Shown piece by piece: positions 56,245 to 64,000 of a DNA stretch of 64,000 nucleotides (positions within the stretch are counted from its first letter, which is position 1; every line of letters starts with the position of its first letter). The notes beneath the pieces are model-generated. The model was given only the letters and a program-made list of their open reading frames with translations. It did no database searches and was not told where the DNA came from. The DNA is from Streptococcus pseudoporcinus LQ 940-04 (GTDB lineage: Bacteria > Bacillota > Bacilli > Lactobacillales > Streptococcaceae). Both the position numbers and the translations under genes were made by a program. The DNA lies in the NCBI RefSeq assembly GCF_000188035.1, contig NZ_AEUY02000003.1:166945-230944 (forward strand), written 5' to 3'.

Positions 56245-57957
56245 ATGGAACATATACTTGTGATAGCAGAAAAACCGAGTGTAGCTATATCAATTGCAAA
56301 GGTAATAGGAGCTACAAAAAAGAAAGATGGATACTATGAGGGAAATGGATATAAGGTATCTTGGTGTGTAGGTCATCTAATTCAGATGGCAAATCCGGAC
56401 GCTTATGATGAAAAATACGCTAAGTGGAATATATCGGATTTACCGATTATTCCGAATCAGTACAAATTTGAAGTGGCAAAGGCTACAAAAAAGCAGTTCA
56501 ATATCCTTAAAAAGCTGATGAATGATAAGGAGATTGAGACAGTTATCAATGCGTGCGATGCAGGAAGAGAAGGAGAAAGTATTTTTAGACTGGTATATAA
56601 CGAAGCTAAATGCAAAAAGAAAATGCAACGTCTTTGGATTTCGTCAATGGAAGATAGTGCTATCAAAGAGGGATTTTCCAATCTAAAGAATGGTGAAGAT
56701 TACGATAAGCTCTTTGAATCGGCACAGGCAAGAGCTATTGCAGACTGGCTTGTTGGAATGAATATCAGTAGGCTCTATTCTTGCCTGTATAAGCAAAATT
56801 ACAGTGTCGGGAGAGTTCAAACCCCAACACTTTACATGATTGTAAAAAGAGATGACGAAATAAATAATTTTAAGAAAGAAAAATACTACACCGTAGAGCT
56901 TTCCATGAACGGCTTTACATTATCGACAGACAGAATTGATGATGAAATAACCGCAGAGCAGCTAATCAATTTAATAGGTGATAATATTGAAATAACTGAT
57001 GTCATTCAAAAAGAAAAAATTACAAAGCCGGATTTACCCTTTGACCTGACAACACTTCAAAGAGAGTGTAATAAATATTTTGGATATTCAGCAAAGCAGA
57101 CGCTTGATTATGCTCAAAGCCTATATGAAAAGAAACTAATTACCTATCCAAGAACAGACAGCAGATGCTTAACGGAAGATATGATTGTAAGTACGGTCAA
57201 TAACATTTTAGGAAAAAATGATTTTGATACAGAGCGTATCAAGACGGTATTTAACTCAAAAAAGGTTACGGATCATCACGCTATTATTCCGACAGTAAGC
57301 TCGTTGAGTAAAGATTTATCGAGTATCCCTGATAGTGAAGCAAAGGTATATAGGCTTATTTCTAATAAGCTTCACGCAAGTGTAGGTTATCCATTAGTGG
57401 AAAATACAACAAAGATTGTAGCCGAATTTGACGGATTTGAATTTACAAGCTCAGGAAGGGTAATTAGAGACGAAGGCTTTAGCAAATACCTCAAAGAATA
57501 CAAATCAAAAAAGAGTGAAGATGCTGTATTGCCTGATGTAAGTATTGGTGATGTTTTAAGCATTGAAAATAAAGAGATTAAAGAAAAATTTACCCAACCA
57601 CCGAAACACTTTACTGAAGATATGCTTCTAAAGTCTATGGAGATTGCAGGAAATGAAGCCTTAGAAAAAGGTGTAGAAGTCGAAAGAAAGGGACTTGGAA
57701 CACCTGCAACAAGGGCAGGAATTATAGAGAATTTGATTTATAAGGGTTTTGTCGAAAGAGATAAGAAAAACTTGATTGCCACGCATAAGGGGATCAGCCT
57801 TGTAACAATAGTATCCGATACCTTTAAGTCAGCGGAAACAACTGCAAAGTGGGAAATGGAATTAGCGGATATTGCCAAAGGGAAATCTTCCAAAGAAAAA
57901 TTCTTGAAAGATATCGAAAGCGAGATACAGGAGGCAGTTTTAAAATATCGCAAGTAA
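56245..57957 (+). CDS. topB: type IA DNA topoisomerase III
   Basis: Relaxes or decatenates DNA, thought to aid replication or transfer of the ICE. The 570-aa product has the TOPRIM domain (VIAEKPSVA at the start, then ACDAGREGE) and the catalytic Tyr in LITYPRTDSR near 300, followed by TDHHAIIPT. It is shorter than host TopB (no zinc tail), which is usual for ICE copies. ATG 56245 follows GGAGG; a longer in-frame start lacks a site. Confidence 0.93.
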   Translation: MEHILVIAEKPSVAISIAKVIGATKKKDGYYEGNGYKVSWCVGHLIQMANPDAYDEKYAKWNISDLPIIPNQYKFEVAKATKKQFNILKKLMNDKEIETVINACDAGREGESIFRLVYNEAKCKKKMQRLWISSMEDSAIKEGFSNLKNGEDYDKLFESAQARAIADWLVGMNISRLYSCLYKQNYSVGRVQTPTLYMIVKRDDEINNFKKEKYYTVELSMNGFTLSTDRIDDEITAEQLINLIGDNIEITDVIQKEKITKPDLPFDLTTLQRECNKYFGYSAKQTLDYAQSLYEKKLITYPRTDSRCLTEDMIVSTVNNILGKNDFDTERIKTVFNSKKVTDHHAIIPTVSSLSKDLSSIPDSEAKVYRLISNKLHASVGYPLVENTTKIVAEFDGFEFTSSGRVIRDEGFSKYLKEYKSKKSEDAVLPDVSIGDVLSIENKEIKEKFTQPPKHFTEDMLLKSMEIAGNEALEKGVEVERKGLGTPATRAGIIENLIYKGFVERDKKNLIATHKGISLVTIVSDTFKSAETTAKWEMELADIAKGKSSKEKFLKDIESEIQEAVLKYRK

Positions 57958-57976
57958 GTGCCTGCTGATTTCAGAG

Positions 57977-58005
57977 TGGATAAAATCCTCTGGAAATGGT
58001 ATAAT
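57977..58005 (+). promoter_or_regulatory. promoter of the Schlafen-like regulator gene
   Basis: TGGATA (57977-57982), 17 bp, TATAAT (58000-58005) with an extended TGG just before. It lies 34 bp upstream of the start codon. Confidence 0.65.
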
Positions 58006-58038
58006 ATACAGATAAAATTTTTGAAAAGAGGAGGTATT

Positions 58039-59574
58039 ATGCAGCTTTTAGATATAAAAAGAATGGCTCATAACATTCTTGAAAATCAAAACATAGAAAG
58101 CAGTTTTATCGAATATAAAAAGTCGGCAAATTTTAAAGATAAAATTCTAAAAACTGCTTGTGCCTTTGCCAATAACTATATGAACAATGAGATTGGATTG
58201 TTGTTTGTTGGAATTGAAGAAGTTGACGATAAAGAAACGGGAGAAAAGGCAATTCCGAAAAGACCGATAGAGGGGATAAAAGAGTCTAAAGTTGAAGGGA
58301 TTGAAAATGAATTAAAATCTCTTCTTTCCAATATCCATCCTAAAATAAACTACCATATTATTACGGACAAAATTGATGATGAATATTATATTGTCGTTGC
58401 GGTAGAAAGTGGTAGTAACGGTCCGTTTCAAACAAGTGAAAGGGCAGAAAAAGATAAAGATATTCGATTAAAGGCAGGAAGATATATTAGAGTCGGTAGA
58501 GATTCAAGGCTTCCAAATCCAACCGAAGAATTTGAACTTTTGAAGAAATTTGCAAACTTTTCTTTTAGCTCAAACTTGAACGATACAGCTACCATAGATG
58601 ATTTAAGCTATGAATATATGAAAGAATATCTGCTTCAAACAGGAGCAAAAAAAGATATTAGAGAAATGTCTAAGCTGGATATAGCAAAGAGTATGGGGCT
58701 TGTCAGTGAAAGTGAGTATGGCGGTTATAGAGCTAAAAATTTTGCTGTGCTGATGTTTGCAGATACACCAAATAAATTTATTCCAAATGCCCATGTTGAA
58801 ATCATAAGAGAAATTGATGGAACTGATAAAATGGAATCAAAGAAATTTGATGGTCCGGTTTGGATACAGGCAAAGCAAGTCAGCAAATATTTTGAAGATA
58901 ATATTATGGCTTCATATACCATAAGGGAAGCGGATAAAATCGAGCATAAGATTATCTATAACTATCCTCTTACGGCATTTGAGGAACTTGCTACTAACGC
59001 TATTTTGCATAAAGAATATGATACGCCTGAATATGTAGGGATATACATTTACAAGGACAGAATTTCTTTTGTGAATCATAATAGACCGCTCCCTCCTGTA
59101 ACCATTGAGGCTCTTAACAGGGACAGAAGTTTTGATAGAAGGCAGTATCTTAATAAAGAACTTAAAGATATGTTCTTTTCCCTTAATCTGATAGAGTCTT
59201 ACGGATCAGGAATAAGGCGTGCAAAAGATGCACTATTAGAAAATGGTTCTCCTGAGCTTAAGTTTTATCCAGACAATGAAGAAGATAACTATACCAATGC
59301 AGTGATGGGAGTGAATGAAGAATTTTTGAAAGAGTTTAATGGTAGTACTACCAAAGAAACTACCAAAGAAACTACCAAAGAAAAAAACAGCATCCAAGAA
59401 CAGATAGTGCTTCTTATGAAAGACAATCCAAGTATTACTGCGGAACAGATAGCAAATGAGATTAAAGAAATAACAGCAGATGGAGTGCGATACCATATAA
59501 GAAATCTTAAAGCTCATGGAGTTATTAAAAGAGAAGGCTCTACCAAATCAGGTAAATGGATAGTGTTGAAATAG
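58039..59574 (+). CDS. AlbA_2/Schlafen-type ATP-binding regulator
   Basis: A 511-aa protein. The N-terminal AlbA_2 domain reads ESSFIEYKKSANFKDKILKTACAFANN and RYIRVGRDSRLP (about 18-170). A GHKL-like ATP-binding part follows (FEELATNAILHKEYD, then YGSGIRRAKDALLENG). The C-terminus is a winged helix (ITAEQIANEIKEITADGVRYHI) after a TTKE repeat linker. Such proteins act as transcriptional regulators or in phage defence. GAGGAGGT precedes ATG 58039, and the gene has its own promoter and terminator. Confidence 0.85.
   Translation: MQLLDIKRMAHNILENQNIESSFIEYKKSANFKDKILKTACAFANNYMNNEIGLLFVGIEEVDDKETGEKAIPKRPIEGIKESKVEGIENELKSLLSNIHPKINYHIITDKIDDEYYIVVAVESGSNGPFQTSERAEKDKDIRLKAGRYIRVGRDSRLPNPTEEFELLKKFANFSFSSNLNDTATIDDLSYEYMKEYLLQTGAKKDIREMSKLDIAKSMGLVSESEYGGYRAKNFAVLMFADTPNKFIPNAHVEIIREIDGTDKMESKKFDGPVWIQAKQVSKYFEDNIMASYTIREADKIEHKIIYNYPLTAFEELATNAILHKEYDTPEYVGIYIYKDRISFVNHNRPLPPVTIEALNRDRSFDRRQYLNKELKDMFFSLNLIESYGSGIRRAKDALLENGSPELKFYPDNEEDNYTNAVMGVNEEFLKEFNGSTTKETTKETTKEKNSIQEQIVLLMKDNPSITAEQIANEIKEITADGVRYHIRNLKAHGVIKREGSTKSGKWIVLK
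59347..59382 (+). repeat. three copies of a 12-bp tandem repeat
   Basis: ACTACCAAAGAA occurs three times in direct succession, coding for TTKE three times in the linker of the Schlafen-like protein. Copy number could vary without breaking frame. Confidence 0.9.
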
Positions 59575-59597
59575 AATAAATAAGATCATAGAACCAA

Positions 59598-59632
59598 AAG
59601 GTGATTAGAGTAAAATCTAACCGCCTTTTTTG
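59598..59632 (+). terminator. intrinsic terminator
   Basis: AAGGTGATTAGA (59598-59609) pairs, with one mismatch and one wobble, with TCTAACCGCCTT (59616-59627), followed by T residues. Confidence 0.65.
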
Positions 59633-59656
59633 TTTGGAAAAACGAAGGAGGTAAAA

Positions 59657-62401
59657 ATGCGAATAAATGATTTTCATAACATTTTGGAGCTTGTAAAACA
59701 AGATGTTTTGCAAAGCGAAGTAGAATATCTGAAGCTCTTAAAGGTTGTCGGAAACAATCAAAGATACGATTTTAGAAGTCAATTAAGTATCTATGATAAA
59801 AATTCTGAAGCGACAGCCTGTGCCAAGTTCGACTACTGGAGGGAACGTTTTAATCGAACAGTAATGCGAGGACAGAAAGGTATCCCCATTTTAGAGAACT
59901 ATGGCACATTCAAAAAAGTGGACTATATTTTTGATATAGGTCAGACAGTTTCAAGAAACAGAGATGTCAACGAAGTAAATCTTTGGAAGTTTGACAAAGA
60001 AAATCATCAAGATGTATTAAAGGAAATGATAAAAAGCGAGGGCTATGAGGAAAGTGAAAGCACACTTGAAAACATCTTTTCTTTAAGCAGACTCTATGGT
60101 GATGAAAAAATAGATACCTTAATGAATGAACTTAGAGTAGCGGATGAGGATAGAATATCCTTTATCAAGTTTGTAAGGGACTCGGTAAGCTATGCGGTAG
60201 CGTCAAGATTTAAGTTAGATTATTCGATAGATTATGAACTTTTAAGAGAGAATTTTCAAAGACTTGACAGCATATCTCTAATGAGTCTTGGTGAAAGCGT
60301 ATCGGATATTAGCGGAAAGATTATTGATGCGACCATTCAAAAAAGCAAAGAACTTGAGCTTCAAAAAGAAGTTTTAAGAGGAAAAGAAGCGGGATATAAT
60401 AAGATTAAAGAAGAATTAGAGGAGGTAGAAGAATATGTACTTCGACGAGATGATCAGGGAAGAAATGAAAACGAGCGAGTTCTCCGAAATGGAGAGTACA
60501 GACGAGATAATAGAGAAAATCAGGGAGAATACGCTAAACAGCTTGGAGGAAGAGACGGACTTCATAAGGAAGTATCCAAATCCGACCTACGCAGTGATGA
60601 GGCTGGAGTTTCTTTCACAGAGCGAGGAGCAGAGCCACTTCGAGATGTTAGTAGATCTATACAAGGAGAAGAAGTTGACAGGACACCTGATGGACATTCA
60701 GAAACAAGCGATAGACTTTATGAGAACGGAGAAGCCGAAATTAATGGTAGCTTGGAAAATAGAGGACGAGAACGATCCGCAGTATGGGGCAATGATTTCA
60801 GCCCTCAAAGAAATGACAATCAAGGAAGTAGTGGAAATCTAAAAGAAAACACTGAGGTAGAGGTAAGAGAAGCTGATAAGGCTTCTTTTTCTTTACCTGA
60901 AAATTCTTATGGGCAGATACTACTTACTATCCCACTAACTGAGAAGGATATAGATACCGTTCTTGTTAACGGAGGAAATCACGATGGCGGGAGACTTCCT
61001 GTTATTGCTGAGTTTTCCAAAGAAAAAACAGTAGAAGAATTGGGAGAATACCTCAAAGATACCTTTAAAGGCGGAAACGGGTTTTACATTGATGAAAGAG
61101 AAGTATCTTCCTGGTATTCGGATAAAGGCATTCATTTAGCCTATGGAACTTCTGCAAGAGAAGATGATACGCAGGTTTTAAGTTGGAGTGATGCTGCAAA
61201 GAGGATAAATGAACTTCTTAATAGTGGGGAATTTGCTACAAATGTAGAGCTTTTAGAAGCTCTTGATTATGAAAGAGATCGGCTTTCAGAATCTCTATGG
61301 TATCTATCGCATGATTTAAGTGAAGAAGGAAAAGAGCAAGGATATTTTGAACTTTTTGAAAGAGGCGGGGGCTTTCCGGAAGAAACAAAAAGATTATCTG
61401 AAGCATTAAAAAATCCTGAGTATCTGAAAGAAACAATCAGAGAATATGACAGATTTTTAGAAGGATACAAAGAAAATAGGAATGTACTAAGGTTTCACTA
61501 TCACAAGGTAGATAGCCTTTATCAGAAACTACAAGAACTTGAGCTGCCACGAAAGGAATATAGCACCAATTTGACAGAACTTCCGAAGGTAAAGTCCTTT
61601 ATTACAGAAGATGAAGTCCTTGAAAGTCTTTCAAGAGGAAGTGGCGTTGATAGAGAAAAAGAACGAATCACCAAGTTTATTAAAGAAAATCATACGCTTC
61701 AGGAAAAAGCGAATTTCTTAAAAGACGAATATGGAGTTGGAGGACATTCCCATGCTGTTTCCGGAGCAATGGGAAGTGATGAATGGCACGATGCCAAGGG
61801 ACTTAAATTACAGAAAAATGATTGTAATGATGTGTTTCTTACTTGGACAAGTGTTGCAAAGCATATCGACGAGCTGTTTTCTAAAAAACTTTATTTTGAA
61901 GAAAAGGAAACAGAAAGTACAAAAGAGATAGAAGAACCACAATATTATTCTAAAGATAATCCTGAAAACCTAATGACTGAAGAAATGCTTGAAAGAGTGC
62001 CGGAGCTATATGCACAGGAGGATGTAGCATTAGCGGATAAAGAGGTTCATGCTGCATATATTATACCTTTCCGTTCTAATTGGACTTGGTATATGACGGA
62101 ATATGATAAAGAAAGCGGCGATGCCTTTGGACTGGTACTTGGGATTGAACCTGAATGGGGATATTTTAATCTTGAAGAACTAAAGGAATTAAATGCCCAA
62201 AGGCTTATTTTAGAAGATTTTCCAAAGACCTTTAGAGAGCTGAAAGATACAGACTTAAAAAGCAGATGGATGAGCGGGAGCTTCAATCCGTCTTTAACGG
62301 AGAACTTAGTTTTGAAAATAAAGCGGAACTTGAAGCATCTGAAGAAGCAGAAGAATTTACAAAGCCTGATGCAGTTCAAGCTACCTTATTTGATTACCTA
62401 A
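59657..62401 (+). pseudogene. large ArdC-like/SNF2-associated protein of inner ICE, 5' section (frame shifts at 62257)
   Basis: GAAGGAGG precedes ATG 59657. The first 260 residues resemble the ArdC-like N-domain (RYDFRSQLSIYDKN, then FDYWRERFNRTVMRGQKGIPILENY). A Glu/Arg/Asn-rich linker (about 260-400) follows, under which a second gene is encoded in another frame. Then come modules typical of Tn1549-type giant proteins: DEREVSSWYSDKGIHLAYG, GVGGHSHAVSGAMGSDEWHDAKG and WYMTEYDKESGDAFGLVLGIEPEWGYF. At 62257-62261 a run of five A breaks the frame: one more A would continue into KKQMDERELQSVFNG. Reading without it ends at 62401. Either a real frameshift, an assembly error, or -1 slippage. Confidence 0.75.
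60435..60842 (+). CDS. TnpV-like protein encoded out of frame inside the large gene
   Basis: A 135-aa reading frame entirely within the linker of the large ArdC-like gene, in another frame. GGAGGT at 60421-60426 lies nine bases before its ATG. The product looks like a real protein: PNPTYAVMRLEFLSQSEEQSH, then LVDLYKEKKLTGHLMDIQKQAIDFM resembles the TnpV family pattern (MRLEYLKEH, LLLTGKL, HLHEIDEQA). Its third codon positions are unusually GC-rich for this region, as expected when two frames share DNA. The large protein's matching segment is low-complexity, which would ease such overlap. Function unknown. Confidence 0.65.
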   Translation: MYFDEMIREEMKTSEFSEMESTDEIIEKIRENTLNSLEEETDFIRKYPNPTYAVMRLEFLSQSEEQSHFEMLVDLYKEKKLTGHLMDIQKQAIDFMRTEKPKLMVAWKIEDENDPQYGAMISALKEMTIKEVVEI

Positions 62402-63672
62402 AGGATAGAGAAGAAGTAGAGCTTAATGAAAAAGAGGGAAACCATTTAGATGATTTTGCAGTTAAAGAGGGTAATACCGTCTATTTCAACCATGAAGAAT
62501 ATACTATAAAGGAGATTTCTAAAAACCAAATCACAGGAAGGAATGATTTATGGCTTGATCCGGTAAGAAGTGGAAATCATCAAATACCGGTTGTAACATT
62601 TGATGATAATGAGGACTTATTAAAGCAGGTAAGCCTTGAAAGACCAAACTTTATCGTTGGAGATGAAGTCAGATACAAGGATAAAGACTATACCATTACA
62701 CGCTTTGATGATATGGGAAACAATCTAAAGACGGTAACGGTTAAGGACAATACAGAATATCTTGGCGGTATGATAACAGGCTCCGATGTGATTCCTTATC
62801 GTCTTGAAAGTGACCTTGAGAGGATATTTGAAAATCTGACATATCAGAATCCTGAAAAGACAACTGAAGAAATTGAAATAAATAAAGCTGATGCTCATAA
62901 CTTCAAAATTAGAGAAGAAACGCTCCCTGAAAAGTTAAGTCCAAGCGAAAGGTTAAACCAAAACCTTGAAGCAATTTCTATGCTAAACAGAATCGAAAGT
63001 GGACAAAGAGAACTTGACAGTACAGCTCAGGAAGTTTTGGCAAAGTATGTCGGATGGGGCGGACTTGCTGATGTGTTTGATGAAAGTAAAGAGGGACAAT
63101 GGGAAGTTGCAAGAAGTTTCTTAGAGGAAAATCTATCGCCATCTGAATATGAAGCTGCAAGAGAATCTACTCTAACGAGCTTTTACACACAGAAAACCGT
63201 TATTGACAGCATATATAAGACACTGGCAGGTATGGGATTTAAGCAGGGTAATATCTTAGAGCCATGTATGGGTGTCGGAAACTTTATCGGCAATATCCCT
63301 GATGAAATGAATAAGTCTAAGTTTTATGGTGTAGAGCTTGACTCGGTAAGCGGTCGAATTGGAAAACTCTTATATCCTGAAAGTGACATACAGATCAAAG
63401 GGTTTGAAGAAACTTCTTTTTCCAATAACTTTTTCGATGTAGCAATCGGTAATGTACCTTTTGGAGAATACAAGGTAAACGACAGAGAGTATAACAAAAA
63501 TAACTTCCTTATCCATGATTATTTCTTTGCAAAGTCCATTGATAAAGTTCGTAACGGTGGTGTTATCGCCTTTATCACATCAAGCGGGACGATGGATAAA
63601 AAAGGACGAAAGTGTCAGACGCTACATTGCAGCAAGAGCAGAATTTTTAGGAGCCATCAGACTTCCAAATGA
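62266..63672 (+). pseudogene. large protein of inner ICE, middle section with methyltransferase domain
   Basis: Continues the large protein in the shifted frame (MDERELQSVFNGELSFENK). It carries small beta modules (GNTVYFNHEEYTIKEI, IVGDEVRYKDKDYTITRF), then the region LDSTAQEVLAKYVGWGGLADVF and a SAM-dependent methyltransferase with NILEPCMGVGNFIG (motif I) and AIGNVPFGEY (motif IV). At 63598-63603 a run of six A shifts the frame again: with five A the protein would continue KKDESVRRYIAARAEFLGAIRLP. It is homologous to the SNF2 gene of the outer ICE. Confidence 0.75.
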
Positions 63673-63964
63673 TACCTTTAAGGGAGTTGCCGGAACGGAA
63701 GTAACGTCGGACATTATTTTCCTAAAGAAAAGAGACAGTATTAGAGAGCGTGATGAGGACTGGATACATCTATCTGAAGATGAAAAGGGACTTGTATATA
63801 ACAAATACTTTGTAGATCATCCTGAACAGGTGCTTGGTTCTATGGAAGAAGTATCGGGAAGATTTGGAAATACTCTTGCTTGTCTACCGAAAGAAAATGC
63901 TGACTTAAAGGGATTACTTACAAAAGCAAGTGAAGGAAATCGTACTAAAGATGACAAAGTATGA
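63605..63964 (+). pseudogene. large protein of inner ICE, third section
   Basis: In the same frame as the first section, the family sequence continues from DESVRRYIAARAEFLGAIRLPNDTFKGVAGTEVTSDIIFLKKRDS to LLTKASEGN, the end of the methyltransferase domain. The frame stops at 63962-63964, far before the helicase domain expected in full-length relatives. Another shift or a truncation near the window end is possible but cannot be resolved here. Confidence 0.65.
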
Positions 63965-64000
63965 AGAAATAGAGACTACTTGATGTATGAAATTACCTAC

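Noticed and set aside
59347..59382. 12-bp tandem repeats as a possible iteron origin
   Set aside because: Only three copies, in frame, coding for a TTKE linker; better explained as a protein linker repeat.

Overview
The window comes from a low-GC Firmicute, most likely a Streptococcus of the S. suis / S. agalactiae type. It begins in chromosome: the 5' part of a divergently read clpL, then rplJ-rplL with an L10 leader. The 3' end of rplL is the known integration site of the ICESa2603 family of integrative conjugative elements (ICEs), and everything after position 3089 is mobile DNA. Species and family names are inferred from gene order and recalled homology, not from a search.

The mobile DNA is a three-level nest. 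(1) The outer ICE (from 3090, right end beyond the window) carries a RepA-like protein, a C5 cytosine methyltransferase, a Spx-like protein, a CPBP protease, a full type IV secretion core (PcfB, VirD4, pilin-like protein, VirB6-like protein, PrgI, VirB4, lysozyme/CHAP hydrolase), an AbiE toxin-antitoxin pair, a 1631-aa antigen I/II-type LPXTG adhesin, a small Ca-loop protein and the front of a SNF2/methyltransferase gene. (2) That gene is broken near 26059 by a second, more AT-rich ICE of Tn1549/CTn type. It brings a DUF4062/TIR-like cargo gene, RepA, a DnaC-like ATPase, PcfB, a BRO antirepressor, its own VirD4, SSB, Maff2, VirB6, PrgI, VirB4, CHAP/NlpC hydrolase, DUF4315, DUF4366, topoisomerase III, a Schlafen-like regulator and a large ArdC-like/methyltransferase protein. 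(3) The virD4 gene of this inner ICE is itself broken by a mobilizable element of about 15.1 kb (31711-46850) with a large serine recombinase, a TetR-controlled ABC/ECF transporter cluster, a ClbS-like protein, a MobA/MobL relaxase with a candidate oriT, a replisome organizer, an ORF6N fusion protein and TnpW.

Removing 31711-46848 restores an open virD4 frame of 597 codons, so the ends of the innermost element can be placed to within a shared GGA. Joining those ends, as in a circular form, places a TTGACA from the right end 17 bp before a TAGAAT at the left end, just upstream of the recombinase gene. While the innermost element stays in place the inner ICE lacks an intact coupling protein, whereas the outer ICE has one.

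Other points: a 135-codon TnpV-like gene with its own ribosome binding site lies out of frame inside the large ArdC-like gene; that large gene has two opposite single-base shifts in A-runs; an intrinsic terminator sits inside a 37-codon reading frame ahead of the inner ICE transfer genes; and a TetR-type inverted repeat occurs at two promoters. No rRNA, tRNA, CRISPR array or classical antibiotic-resistance gene was seen.
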